From NCBI RefSeq assembly GCF_001279005.1, contig NZ_LGCN01000017.1:1-64000 (forward strand): DNA of 64,000 nt, given 5' to 3'. The notes beneath the pieces were generated by a model that searched no databases, was not told the origin of the DNA, and was given only the letters and a program-made list of their open reading frames with translations. Shown here one piece after another: positions 35,150 through 44,021 of this stretch. Both the position numbers and the translations under genes were made by a program. The number at the start of each line of letters is the position of its first letter. Positions within the stretch are counted from its first letter, which is position 1. The stretch is from Streptomyces caelestis (lineage in GTDB: Bacteria > Actinomycetota > Actinomycetes > Streptomycetales > Streptomycetaceae).

Positions 35150-35943
35150 ACCCGGCCGTACCCGTCCTCCTCTACCACGCCGTGATGGACGATCCGCCGG
35201 GCTGGATCGCCGAGTTCACCGTCACGCCCAAGGAGTTCGCGGCCCACCTCGACGCCGTCGCGGACAGCGGCCGCACGCCCGTCACCATCAGCGCCCTCGC
35301 CGACCACCTCACCGGACGGGCCCCCCTGCCGCCCCGGCCGGTGCTGCTCACCTTCGACGACGGCTTCGCCGACCTGCCCGGCCCCACCGCCGCCGTCCTG
35401 GCCGAGCGCGCGCTGCCCGCGACCGCGTACCTCACCACCGGCGCCATCGCCCCGGGCGGCCGCAGCCTGCTGCCGCCCGCCCCGATGATGAGCCTGGACC
35501 GGGCGGTGGAGCTGGAACGCTCCGGCATGGAGATCGGCAGCCACACGGTCACCCACGCCCAGCTCGACACCCTGACCGCCGGGCGGCTGCGCGCCGAACT
35601 CCTGGACTCCAGGGCCGTGCTGGAGGACGCCCTCGGCCATCCCGTCCCCCACCTCGCCTATCCGCACGGCTACAACAGCCCCCGGGTGCGCGCCATGACC
35701 GCCCGCGTCGGCTACGAGACGGCGACCGCCGTGCGGCACGCGCTCAGCTCGGGGCGGGACGAGCGCTACCGCATCGCCCGCCTGATCGTCCGCCGCGGTC
35801 ACACCGTCGCCGACGTCGAGGCGTGGCTGGCGGGTGACGGCGCGCGGATCGCCCCGTACCGGGACGGGCCGAGGACCGTCGGCTGGCGGTGGTACCGCCG
35901 GGCCCGCACCCTCCTGCGCGGCCGTCCCGCCTTCGCCGGTTGA
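35146..35943 (+). CDS. Polysaccharide deacetylase (NodB family)
   Basis: A 265-residue NodB-type deacetylase (carbohydrate esterase 4). Motif 1 is LTFDDGF with Asp71 and Asp72; motif 2 is SHTVTH with His133 and His137, the metal ligands; PHGYNSPRVRAM and later motifs follow. It would remove N- or O-acetyl groups from a polysaccharide. There is no signal peptide, so it may act inside the cell on a lipid-linked intermediate or be exported another way. The ATG overlaps the preceding glycosyltransferase. With the upstream acetyltransferase it suggests tuning of acetylation on one polymer. Confidence 0.92.
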   Translation: MNPAVPVLLYHAVMDDPPGWIAEFTVTPKEFAAHLDAVADSGRTPVTISALADHLTGRAPLPPRPVLLTFDDGFADLPGPTAAVLAERALPATAYLTTGAIAPGGRSLLPPAPMMSLDRAVELERSGMEIGSHTVTHAQLDTLTAGRLRAELLDSRAVLEDALGHPVPHLAYPHGYNSPRVRAMTARVGYETATAVRHALSSGRDERYRIARLIVRRGHTVADVEAWLAGDGARIAPYRDGPRTVGWRWYRRARTLLRGRPAFAG

Positions 35944-36060
35944 CGGGGACCGGGAGGTGGGAGGACGGGCCGGGGCGTGCGGGAGGCGCCGGGCAGCCGT
36001 CACTCCTCTCGCTTCCGCCCCTTCCGCCATTTCCGTCGCTTCGTGGTGGGTTCGACGTTT

Positions 36061-36092
36061 TTGACGTGAAAAACAGAGGTGATTCCTATACT
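36061..36092 (+). promoter_or_regulatory. Possible promoter of the membrane-protein gene
   Basis: An AT-rich patch in the 173-base gap before the next gene has TTGACG (36061-36066) and TATACT (36087-36092). The boxes are 20 bases apart, longer than usual, so only the -10-like box is credible. The GTG start is 25 bases downstream, with a purine-rich ribosome site (GGGGAGGGGG). Confidence 0.35.
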
Positions 36093-36116
36093 CGTCGCGG
36101 GGGAGGGGGTCTCGGC

Positions 36117-38033
36117 GTGCGACACCATGTGCCCGTACCGACCACGGAGAGCGGCGCGCTGCCCGGCCCCGGGCCGGCCACCGGCCCGAAGGAGCCGGGA
36201 GGGAACTCCGGCGGCGGCCGCGGACCCCGGCCGTTCCCGAGCGGTCCGCCCGCCGCCGGGCTGCTGACGCTGCCGCTCGCCGCCGGACTGTGGTTCCACG
36301 CCCTCCCCCGCATCGGCTTCCGGGAGATGGGCGACTACGGGCTGCTGGACCGCCTTCCGGCCACCTACTACCTGTCGCTGCTGGTCCTCACCGCCGGCTT
36401 CGTCATCGGCCTGCGGCGCGCGAACACCGCGCCCTGGTGGCCGGCCGCGCACTGCGCCGCACTGCTGTGCGCGCTCAAGGCCCCACCGGCGGTGCTGTAC
36501 GACGCCGTGCGCTACCCGTGGGCCTCCAAGCACGACGCCGTCGTCGACACCCTGCTCGCCAACGGCGAACTGCGTCCGGGCGCGGCGCTGTCGGGCAACA
36601 TGTCCGCGTACGACCAGTGGCCGGGCCTCTTCACGCTGAACGCCGGTCTGGTGCGCGCCGTCGGCGTGGAGAGCGCCGCCGCGTACGCCAACTGGGCGCC
36701 GATCGTCCTCGGCCTGCTGCTGCTGCCGGTGCTCGTCCTGATCTACCGCACCTTCTGCCGGGACTGGCGGCTGGTGTGGACCGCCGTGTGGATCTTCCAG
36801 CTCGCCAACTGGGTGGGCCAGGACTACTTCGCCCCCCAGGGGCTCGCGTACCTGCTGCACCTGACGGTCATCGCGATGGTGCTGCGGCACTTCGTGCGCC
36901 CCGGGTCCGCCGGGCGGCTGCGCGACCGCACCGCCCTCGACCCGGCCGCCGCCGACGTGCCGCCGCCCACGGGGACCCGGCAGCGCGCGGTCTGCGTGGT
37001 GGTCCTCGCCCCGCTGATCGCCGCCGTCAACGCCACGCACCAGCTCACCCCGGTGATGCTCTGCGTCTGCCTGTTCGCGCTCACCCTCACGCGCCGCTAC
37101 CGCAATCACGGGCTGCTGGCCGTCGCCGTGCTGCTGATGCTCGCCTGGGACCTGACCATGGGGCGTCCGCTGTTCGTCGAGACGCTGTCCACCCTCGAGG
37201 AGTCGCTCGGCGAGCTGACGCGGAACTCCCGCGCGGGCTACGCGGGGCAGCTCACCGGGCCCGGCCCCGAACTCGCCGGGACCGCCAACGTGCTGATGGT
37301 GCTCGCGGTCGCCGCGCTCGCCGGGACCGCCCTCGTGCTGCGGCGCCGGCTGGTCCGCAGCGCGCTGCCGCTGCTGCTGGTCTCCGCCGCCCCGGTTCCG
37401 CTCTTCGCCGTCAACGACTACGGCGGCGAGATGCTCTTCCGCGTCTATCTGTTCGGCCTGCCGGGTGCGGCGTTCTTCGCCGCCGCCGCGCTCGTGCCCG
37501 CCGCGGGCACGCACCCCGGCCGGGCGAAGGCGCCGCGGCGCAAGGCCGCGGCCGTCGCCCTGCCGGCCGTCCTGCTGGTGCTGACGGCCGGCTTCCTGCC
37601 GTCGTACTACGGCAAGGAGACGATGTACTACACACCGCCCGAGGAGACCGCGCTGGTCACCCGGGTCCTCGACAACGCCCCCGACGGCTCGCTGATCCTC
37701 TCCACCAGCGGTTCCTTCCCGCAGGCGCTGCACCGGTACGACCGCCTCGAGCACTGGTTCTTCGCCGAGCAGGAGCTGCCCGAGAACGAGAGGATGCTGG
37801 AGGACCCGGCCCGTTACCTCGCCGACGGGATCCCGCCGGGCACCAGGACGTACGTCGTCCTCACCCGCACCCAGGACGTCTACACCGCCGGCGAGGGCCT
37901 GCTGCCCGCCGGCGGATTCGAGACGCTGCGCACCAAGCTCTCCGCCTCCCCGCTCTTCCGGACCGTCGAGAACCATTCCTACGGCGTCGTCCTGGAGTAC
38001 CGTCCGACCGCCCGAGGATCGACCACGAGGTGA
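36117..38033 (+). CDS. Large membrane protein of the polysaccharide locus, GT-C-like
   Basis: A 638-residue protein with about 12 membrane segments and one external C-terminal domain (about residues 490-630, APDGSLILSTSGSFPQALHRY, AEQELPENERMLEDPARYLA). A first large loop between helices carries LLANGELRPGAALSGNMSAYD. The layout resembles GT-C-type glycosyltransferases or polymerase-like proteins of polysaccharide loci, but I see no certain catalytic motif. The GTG at 36117 (VRHHVPVP) has a strong ribosome site and a possible promoter upstream. Its role in chain assembly is inference from context. Confidence 0.75.
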   Translation: MRHHVPVPTTESGALPGPGPATGPKEPGGNSGGGRGPRPFPSGPPAAGLLTLPLAAGLWFHALPRIGFREMGDYGLLDRLPATYYLSLLVLTAGFVIGLRRANTAPWWPAAHCAALLCALKAPPAVLYDAVRYPWASKHDAVVDTLLANGELRPGAALSGNMSAYDQWPGLFTLNAGLVRAVGVESAAAYANWAPIVLGLLLLPVLVLIYRTFCRDWRLVWTAVWIFQLANWVGQDYFAPQGLAYLLHLTVIAMVLRHFVRPGSAGRLRDRTALDPAAADVPPPTGTRQRAVCVVVLAPLIAAVNATHQLTPVMLCVCLFALTLTRRYRNHGLLAVAVLLMLAWDLTMGRPLFVETLSTLEESLGELTRNSRAGYAGQLTGPGPELAGTANVLMVLAVAALAGTALVLRRRLVRSALPLLLVSAAPVPLFAVNDYGGEMLFRVYLFGLPGAAFFAAAALVPAAGTHPGRAKAPRRKAAAVALPAVLLVLTAGFLPSYYGKETMYYTPPEETALVTRVLDNAPDGSLILSTSGSFPQALHRYDRLEHWFFAEQELPENERMLEDPARYLADGIPPGTRTYVVLTRTQDVYTAGEGLLPAGGFETLRTKLSASPLFRTVENHSYGVVLEYRPTARGSTTR

Positions 38034-38076
38034 TCGAAGTGACGTTGAAGGCCACCCGGTTCCGTCAGGTCAGCCC

Positions 38077-38559
38077 ATGAGCGGCACCGACTCCTCGAAC
38101 CCCGCCGGCTCCGCGAGCGCCTCTGGAACCGGTGCGTCCCGTGGCCGCGGAGGCATCCGGGGGCACGGGACGTACCTCAGAGTCCTCATCGGCGCCTCGG
38201 GCTGGCTCGCGCTGGCCGCCACCACCGTGTCCGGCCCCTCACCGCTGCGCTGGATCCCGGTGCTGCTCTTCACGCTGTTCGGTCCGGGCTGGGCGGCGCT
38301 GTATCCGCGGCCGGGCGGGCCGGCCACCGGCGCCCTGCTGGAGGCCGTCGCGCTCGCCGCGCCGGTCAGCCTCTCGCTCGGTGTGCTCACCGCCACCTCG
38401 CTGTTCCTGGTCGAGGGCTTCTCGACGACCTCCTTCCTGGTCCCGCTCGCCGTCTTCACCACGGTCGTCGCGGCCCTGCCGGGGCTGCCGCCGCCCGCCG
38501 CCCGGCGCGGCGCGGTGGAACGCGTCGGGCGCGGGCCCGCGGACGGCGGTGGCACGTGA
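38077..38559 (+). CDS. Small membrane protein of the polysaccharide locus
   Basis: A 160-residue protein with a Ser/Gly-rich N-terminus and about four membrane helices (from about residue 34 to 135, LRVLIGASGWLALAATTVSG to SFLVPLAVFTTVVAALPGL). No conserved domain is recognised. The ATG is 43 bases after the preceding membrane-protein gene, and the stop overlaps the glycosidase start (GTGA), so it belongs to that operon. It may be an accessory assembly subunit; function unknown. Confidence 0.72.
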   Translation: MSGTDSSNPAGSASASGTGASRGRGGIRGHGTYLRVLIGASGWLALAATTVSGPSPLRWIPVLLFTLFGPGWAALYPRPGGPATGALLEAVALAAPVSLSLGVLTATSLFLVEGFSTTSFLVPLAVFTTVVAALPGLPPPAARRGAVERVGRGPADGGGT

Positions 38560-39713
38560 CGGGGCCGCACCGGCCGCGCGAGCGGTCCGGGTGGCGCGCG
38601 CCGGGGGACCCGGGGCGCGCGAGGCACGGCTGTACGGCGGTCGTCCTGCTGGTGGTCGCCGCGCTGCTGACCGGGCTCGGGTTCTGGGCCGGCCGTCCCG
38701 ACGACGCGGACCCCTCCGGTCGGGGCCTGCCCGGCGACGCGGCCTCCGGCCCGCTGCCCACCGGCCCCTGCGCCCCCACCGACACGCTGGTCCCGCCCTG
38801 CGGCGCCTGGTGGGGGGCGTACGTGCCGTACGCGGCGAACGGCTCGCTCAAGGACGCCGTGCTCGGTTTCGAGAAGAGGATCGGCCGCAGGCTCGACCTC
38901 GTCTACAACTACCACGACATGTCGGGCACCGAGCTCGACGGGCAGTTGCTCACCCCCGACGAGCAGGAGCTCGGCAGGGACCGGCTGCTCATGCTGGCCT
39001 GGGAGTCCACCGTCTGGACCGAGCCGCACCACGAGAACTGGACGGAGACCCAGCTCGGCTGGGGGAACATCGCCTCGGGGAAGTACGACGAGGAGATCGT
39101 CGACCCGCAGATCCGGCGCCTCAAGGCCTACGGCAAACGCGTCTTCCTCTCCTTCGACCAGGAGACCGACGCCCGCGTCGAGGAGGGCGCCGGCACCCCG
39201 GCGGAGTTCGTCGCGGCGTACCGCCACCTCCACGACCGGTTCCGCGAACTGGGGGCCGACAACGTCGTGTGGGTGTGGACCGTCTCCGGCCACCTCGGCA
39301 GCGGGAAGGAGATGAAGGCCCTCTACCCCGGGGACGAGTACGTCGACTGGATCGCGATGGACCAGTACAACTACTACGGCTGCCACGGCACCACCGACTG
39401 GAAGGACTTCCTGCGCAGCCAGCGGCCCGGTTACGCGTGGCTGCGCGCGAACGTCACCGACGCCAGACCGATGATGCTCGCGGAGTTCGCCACCGCGCCC
39501 GACGCCGACGACCCGGGGCGCCAGCGCGACTGGTACACCGGGATCCCCGGCGCCGTGAAGGAACTCCCGGAGGTGAGGGCCCTGGTGCACTGGAACCGGC
39601 CGGCCTCCGAGAGGCCCGAGTGCGATCTGACCGTCAACGACGGTCCGGGGCTCGAGGGGTACCGGGAGGCGGGGAGGGACGGGTACTTCCAGCAGCCCGT
39701 GCCGCCCCGTTGA
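38556..39713 (+). CDS. Membrane-anchored GH26-like glycoside hydrolase
   Basis: A 385-residue protein. A single N-terminal helix (about residues 28-45) is a signal anchor or uncleaved signal, followed by a short linker. The catalytic domain (about 80-380) matches the GH26 endo-beta-mannanase pattern: YNYHDMSG, FLSFDQETDARVE with likely acid/base Glu203, VVWVWTVSG, and MMLAEFATAPD with likely nucleophile Glu310. WYTGIP and ALVHWNRP are near the end. Polysaccharide loci often encode a hydrolase of this type to trim or release the polymer. The GTG overlaps the stop of the small membrane gene. Confidence 0.85.
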   Translation: MTGPHRPRERSGWRAPGDPGRARHGCTAVVLLVVAALLTGLGFWAGRPDDADPSGRGLPGDAASGPLPTGPCAPTDTLVPPCGAWWGAYVPYAANGSLKDAVLGFEKRIGRRLDLVYNYHDMSGTELDGQLLTPDEQELGRDRLLMLAWESTVWTEPHHENWTETQLGWGNIASGKYDEEIVDPQIRRLKAYGKRVFLSFDQETDARVEEGAGTPAEFVAAYRHLHDRFRELGADNVVWVWTVSGHLGSGKEMKALYPGDEYVDWIAMDQYNYYGCHGTTDWKDFLRSQRPGYAWLRANVTDARPMMLAEFATAPDADDPGRQRDWYTGIPGAVKELPEVRALVHWNRPASERPECDLTVNDGPGLEGYREAGRDGYFQQPVPPR

Positions 39714-39738
39714 GCGGTGTACGGCCCCGGGCCGCTCA
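39711..39738. terminator. Weak hairpin between convergent genes
   Basis: A 7-bp inverted repeat, TGAGCGG (39711-39717) with CCGCTCA (39732-39738), spans the short gap between the glycosidase and flippase genes. A smaller CGGCCCCGGGCCG core lies in the loop. It may serve both genes, but the stem is short. Confidence 0.3.
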
Positions 39739-41145
39739 GTGGCCGGGCGGGCCGTTCCGTCCGCCGCGGCGCACGAGCCGGGCCCAGCGCGTGCCGTGCT
39801 CGGGGGCGGCGGTGGCCCGCTCCACGGGCCCGCCGGGCTTCTCGCGCAGCGCCGCACGCAGCCCGAACACCGAGACGACCGCGACCGGCGTCATGCCGAT
39901 CAGCACGGCCCATCCGGCCCCCGCGATCCCCGCCGGGGTGAACAGCACGGCCGCGCTGCCCAGCACCAGCGCGCACATCGCGCCCTGGAGCGCGGCGAGC
40001 GCACCGGTGCGCCCCTGCACCCGCAGCACCCCGATGTACAGCTCCACGACCACGCGGGGCAGCGCGCCGAGCGCGAGCAGCCGCAGCACGGTCGAGCCGT
40101 GCTCGGCGTAGTCCGCGTCGAACGGCGTGAGGATCCGGGGCGCGAGGACGACCAGCACCGCGACCACCGGCACCAGCAGCAGCGTCATCCTGCGCAGCGC
40201 CCCCCGCACCCCGTCGGCGAGCCGGCGGGGGTCGTGCGAGGCGTGGGCGGTGAGCGACGAGGCCATGTTGACGGCCATGAACTCCATCGTGCCGCCGACG
40301 GTGTACGCCACGTAGAAGTAGCCGTTCTCCGCCGCGCCGAAGCGGACCGCGACCATCACCGGCAGCAGATTGATCATGGCGAGGCTGAACAGCGCGCCGA
40401 GCGAGTCGCCGGCCAGGAAGCGGCCCATGGCCCGCAGGCCGGGCGGTTCCACCTCGTGGTCGGCGGCGGCCTGGCGCGGGACGAGCCGGCGGAAGACCAG
40501 CCAGCCCAGCGGCAGGGTGGAGAACGCGATGGCCGCGGCCCAGGACACGAAGACGCCCAGCACGGGCAGCGCGCTCGCGAGGACCGCCAGCAGGACCAGC
40601 TTGCCGACGGAGAACACCGCGTTCCCGGCCGGCACCCACTCGGCCTTGCGCAGTCCCGTGAGCACGCCGTCCTGGAGGGTGAGCAGCGCCCACGCCACGC
40701 ACGCCGCGACGAACAGCGCCCCGGTCAGTGGTGTCCCGAGGGGCGCGTAGGAGGGACCCCACCGGTCGAGCGTGAGCAGGAAGACGCCCGCGGCCAGGGT
40801 GACGACCACCGAGCTCGCCAGGTACACGCCCCACACCAGGTGTCCGGTCCCGCGGCCGGCGCGCGGTACGAAGCGGACCACGGCGCCGATCATCGTGGTC
40901 GCGGTGATGCCGGCGAGCAGCCGCATCGCGGCGATCGCGGCGGAGCCCCGGCCGACGGCGTCCTCGGAGTAGCAGCGGGCGGCCACGAGCCAGAAGCCCA
41001 GTCCGAGGACGGCGGACACGCCCGTGCTGAGCATCAGGAAGTAGGCGTTCTTGAACAGGGAGTCGGAGCCCGGCGCGTCCCCGGCGGGCCGGGGCCCGCC
41101 GTCGGCGCGCACCGCGGCGGACCCGTGCGTCCGGGTGCCGGTCAC
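39736..41145 (-). CDS. Polysaccharide flippase (Wzx/MATE-like)
   Basis: A 469-residue membrane protein with about 12-14 helices. The start SLFKNAYFLMLSTGVSAVLGLGFWLVAARC is a typical oligosaccharide-flippase (Wzx) N-terminus. A Pro/Arg-rich tail ends the protein. It would move lipid-linked repeats across the membrane. The GTG start overlaps the aminotransferase stop in GTGA, so the two minus-strand genes form one unit facing the plus-strand run. It supports export of a lipid-linked polysaccharide from this locus. Confidence 0.87.
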   Translation of the reverse strand: MTGTRTHGSAAVRADGGPRPAGDAPGSDSLFKNAYFLMLSTGVSAVLGLGFWLVAARCYSEDAVGRGSAAIAAMRLLAGITATTMIGAVVRFVPRAGRGTGHLVWGVYLASSVVVTLAAGVFLLTLDRWGPSYAPLGTPLTGALFVAACVAWALLTLQDGVLTGLRKAEWVPAGNAVFSVGKLVLLAVLASALPVLGVFVSWAAAIAFSTLPLGWLVFRRLVPRQAAADHEVEPPGLRAMGRFLAGDSLGALFSLAMINLLPVMVAVRFGAAENGYFYVAYTVGGTMEFMAVNMASSLTAHASHDPRRLADGVRGALRRMTLLLVPVVAVLVVLAPRILTPFDADYAEHGSTVLRLLALGALPRVVVELYIGVLRVQGRTGALAALQGAMCALVLGSAAVLFTPAGIAGAGWAVLIGMTPVAVVSVFGLRAALREKPGGPVERATAAPEHGTRWARLVRRGGRNGPPGH

Positions 41146-42329
41146 GGCCCGGCTCCGGCCCCGCCGGCCGGCGTCCCCGGCCGCGTCGGCCGCTTCGGCG
41201 GTTCGGCCGGCCGCGCCCCTGACCGCTCCAGCACCTCAACGGCCTCCCCCGCCCGCAGCGGGTCCACCGGCAGCGCGTGCCGCGCGAACCAGCGGGCCGC
41301 CCCGGGCGCGGGCGACGGGTCGGTGAACTCCTCCCCCGCGTAGTCGTCGAGGGGAGGGTCGTAGAGGTAGCCGACGACGATCCCGCGCCGGGCCAGTGCC
41401 GCCATCGCCGCGTCCCGGTCCGCCACCAGCAGCGGTACCCGGAACAACGGCTGCACCCGGCTGCCCTCCCCCGGCCGGGCCCACCGGGTCGACAGCAGCA
41501 GCTCGGTGCCGTCCCGGCAGGATCGGAGCACCTCGTCCAGCCGTTCGAGCCCGCGCCCGACGCGCCGCAGCCGCAGCGGGCCGGGCTCCCCGCGGTAGGC
41601 GTGCAGGTCGACGCGGACCCAGGGGTCGTACGCGGCCAGGTCCGGGGCCGCGCCGGCGGCCCGGGCCAGCGCCTCGGGACGCAGCGGCATCCTGATCCCG
41701 TCGCGCTCCGTCAGTCCCAGCAGCCCCAACGTGGCCCGGGCGGCCCGCCGCAGCCCCAGCCCGCGTACGGCGGCCTCCGCGTACGGCCGTAAGGCGTAGG
41801 CGAGTTCGGACGCCGAACGGGACGGGGCGAGCAGCTCGTCGCAGGTGGCCCGCACCGCCTCGGCCAGGCCCGGATCGGCGAGCGAGAGGAAGCCGCCCGC
41901 CTGGGCGTCGGCGTGTTTGGAGAGGCTGAAGACGGAGGCCTCGCCCCAGGCCCCGACCGGCCGCCCGCCGACCTCGCTGCCGATCGCGTGCGCCGCGTCC
42001 TCCAGCAGCGGGATGCCCAGCGCGTCGCAACGGGCCCGCAGCCGCGGCGCCGGATCCGGGTTGCCGTACAGGTTCGTGGTCAGGACGGCGGACAGCGAGC
42101 CCCACGTCTCCTCGGGCACGGCGTCGACGTCGACGGTCCCGTCGAACGGGTTCAACGGCGCCTGCACCGGCCGCAGTCCCGCCGCCAGCACCACGAAGAA
42201 GACGACGTCGTCGTTGACCGGCGACATCAGCACCCGGCCGCCCGGCGGGCACCAGTGGCGCAGCGCCACGAACAGCCCGAACCTGCACGACGGCACGTAC
42301 ACGCATTCCCGGCCGAGCCGGCCGCGCAT
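41142..42329 (-). CDS. DegT/DnrJ/EryC1-type PLP aminotransferase-like protein
   Basis: A 395-residue protein of the DegT/DnrJ/EryC1/StrS group, which transfers amino groups to nucleotide-sugar ketones. The Asp-Ala-Ala-His motif is LLEDAAHAIGSEV, and the PLP Lys lies in FSLSKHADAQAGGFL. The N-terminus is unusual: YVPSCRFGLFVALRHWCPPG takes the place of the common GSGTSAL segment, so activity may be altered. The ATG at 42329 has a strong GGAGGAG site; an ATG at 42398 is an alternative longer start. It suggests an amino sugar in the polymer, which would also suit an N-deacetylase nearby. Confidence 0.82.
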   Translation of the reverse strand: MRGRLGRECVYVPSCRFGLFVALRHWCPPGGRVLMSPVNDDVVFFVVLAAGLRPVQAPLNPFDGTVDVDAVPEETWGSLSAVLTTNLYGNPDPAPRLRARCDALGIPLLEDAAHAIGSEVGGRPVGAWGEASVFSLSKHADAQAGGFLSLADPGLAEAVRATCDELLAPSRSASELAYALRPYAEAAVRGLGLRRAARATLGLLGLTERDGIRMPLRPEALARAAGAAPDLAAYDPWVRVDLHAYRGEPGPLRLRRVGRGLERLDEVLRSCRDGTELLLSTRWARPGEGSRVQPLFRVPLLVADRDAAMAALARRGIVVGYLYDPPLDDYAGEEFTDPSPAPGAARWFARHALPVDPLRAGEAVEVLERSGARPAEPPKRPTRPGTPAGGAGAGP

Positions 42330-42639
42330 GGTCTCCTCCAGCCGTTCCGGCTGCGATCCCGAGCGCGCCGAGCGCGGGCCGGCCTCCCCCCTGACCATCC
42401 GCCCCCCCGTGTGCCGTCGGAACGCCCCCTCCCCGAGGCCTTCCGGCACCCGCCCAGAGTCGCCCCGTTCGCACCGTTCCGTCAAGATTGCCTCCCCTCC
42501 TGTGGACAACTCCCGGTACGGAAGGGGAAGCGGGGCGCCACCACGTCGGCTCTGCCCAAGACCGCCGTCGCACCCGTAACGTGTGGCACGGCCACGGACA
42601 CGTGGAGCACCTGCGCACACGAAAGCGAGGCAGCACCCG
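42330..42639. promoter_or_regulatory. Divergent region between the aminotransferase and fumarylacetoacetase
   Basis: About 310 bases between divergent genes. It includes the possible longer aminotransferase N-terminus (to 42398). The rest, near 42470-42560, must hold promoters for both sides; I see no clear -10/-35 pair, repeat or hairpin. Confidence 0.4.
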
Positions 42640-43854
42640 ATGCCCCCCTTCGATGTCCCCGAGGGCGATCCCTTCGGCCCGCACAACCTGCCGTACGGCG
42701 TGTTCTCGCCCTCCGGTTCGTCGGAGCGGGCCGTGGGCGTCCGGCTCGGCGACCACGTCCTCGACGCCGGCGCGGCGGCGCACGCCCTGGGCTCCCCCTA
42801 CGCCTCCCTGCTCGCCCGCCCGACCCTCGACCCGCTGCTGGCGGCGGGCCGTACGGCCTGGTCGGACGTGCGGCGGGCGCTCACCGCGTGGGTGACCGTC
42901 CCGGCGCACCGGGAGACCGTCGAGCCCCTGTTCCACCCGCTGTCCGAGGTGACCCTGCACCTCCCCTTCGAGGTCGCGGACTACGTCGACTTCTACGCCT
43001 CCGAGAACCACGCCCGGAACGTCGGCCGGATCTTCCGTCCCGACGCCGCCGATTCCCTGACCCCCAACTGGAAGCACCTGCCGATCGGTTACCACGGCCG
43101 CTCCGGCACGGTCGTGGTGTCCGGCACCGACGTCGTGCGCCCCTTTGGCCAGCGCAAGGCGCCCGACGCCGCAGCCCCGGTCTTCGGGCCCTCCGTCCGG
43201 CTGGACATCGAGGCCGAGGTCGGCTTCGTCGTCGGCGTGCCGTCCGAGCCGGGCCGGCCGGTGCCGCTCGGCGGCTTCCGCGACCACGTCTTCGGCCTCT
43301 GCCTCCTCAACGACTGGTCCGCCCGCGACGTCCAGGCCTGGGAGTACGTGCCCCTCGGCCCGTTCCTCGGCAAGTCCTTCGCCACCTCGGTGTCGGCCTG
43401 GATCACCCCGCTGGACGCCCTGGAGGAGGCCCGCGTCGCACCGCCGGAGCGCACCCACGAGCTGCTGCCCTACCTGGACGACGCGGCCGAGGAACCCGGC
43501 GGCTACGACCTGCGGATCACCGTCACGGTCAACGGCCACGTCGTCTCCGAGCCCCCCTTCTCCACCATGTACTGGACGGCCGCCCAGCAGCTCGCCCACA
43601 TGACCGTCAACGGCGCCTGTCTGCGCACCGGCGACCTGTACGGCTCCGGCACGGTGAGCGGCCCCGCCGAGCGGGAACGCGGGTCGCTGCTCGAACTGAC
43701 CTGGAACGGCCGCGACGCCCTCGAACTCCCCGACGGCAAGCGGACGTTCCTGGAGGACGGCGACGTGGTGACGCTGTCGGCCTGGGCGCCGGGTCCGGAC
43801 GGCGTCCGCGTGGGCCTCGGCGAGGTCACGGGCCGGGTGGTCCCCGCGGTCTGA
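42640..43854 (+). CDS. fahA: Fumarylacetoacetase
   Basis: A 404-residue fumarylacetoacetate hydrolase, the last step of tyrosine/homogentisate breakdown, giving fumarate and acetoacetate. The N-terminal SH3-like domain (NLPYGVFSPSGSSERAVGVRLGD) is followed by the catalytic domain with DFYASENHARNVGRIFRP (the catalytic His region), PIGYHGRSGTVVVSG, EAEVGFVVGVPS (metal Glu residues), LLNDWSARDVQAWEYVPLGPF and the GTVSGPAERERGSLLELTWNG segment. Length is normal. The neighbours do not encode other tyrosine-catabolic steps, which is common in Streptomyces. Confidence 0.95.
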   Translation: MPPFDVPEGDPFGPHNLPYGVFSPSGSSERAVGVRLGDHVLDAGAAAHALGSPYASLLARPTLDPLLAAGRTAWSDVRRALTAWVTVPAHRETVEPLFHPLSEVTLHLPFEVADYVDFYASENHARNVGRIFRPDAADSLTPNWKHLPIGYHGRSGTVVVSGTDVVRPFGQRKAPDAAAPVFGPSVRLDIEAEVGFVVGVPSEPGRPVPLGGFRDHVFGLCLLNDWSARDVQAWEYVPLGPFLGKSFATSVSAWITPLDALEEARVAPPERTHELLPYLDDAAEEPGGYDLRITVTVNGHVVSEPPFSTMYWTAAQQLAHMTVNGACLRTGDLYGSGTVSGPAERERGSLLELTWNGRDALELPDGKRTFLEDGDVVTLSAWAPGPDGVRVGLGEVTGRVVPAV

Positions 43855-44021
43855 CCCGTCCGGCCCTCGCCGATCTTCGACGACCCCTGACTCGCACCGC
43901 CCTTCGCCGTCATACTTGGCGTCGGGCGGTGTGTGCGTTCGCGCCGCGCTCCCCCGCACTTCCCGCACGCCCCAGCACGACCCGAAGCCGCCCTCTTCCG
44001 ACAGGATCCGGAGCCCGTGGC

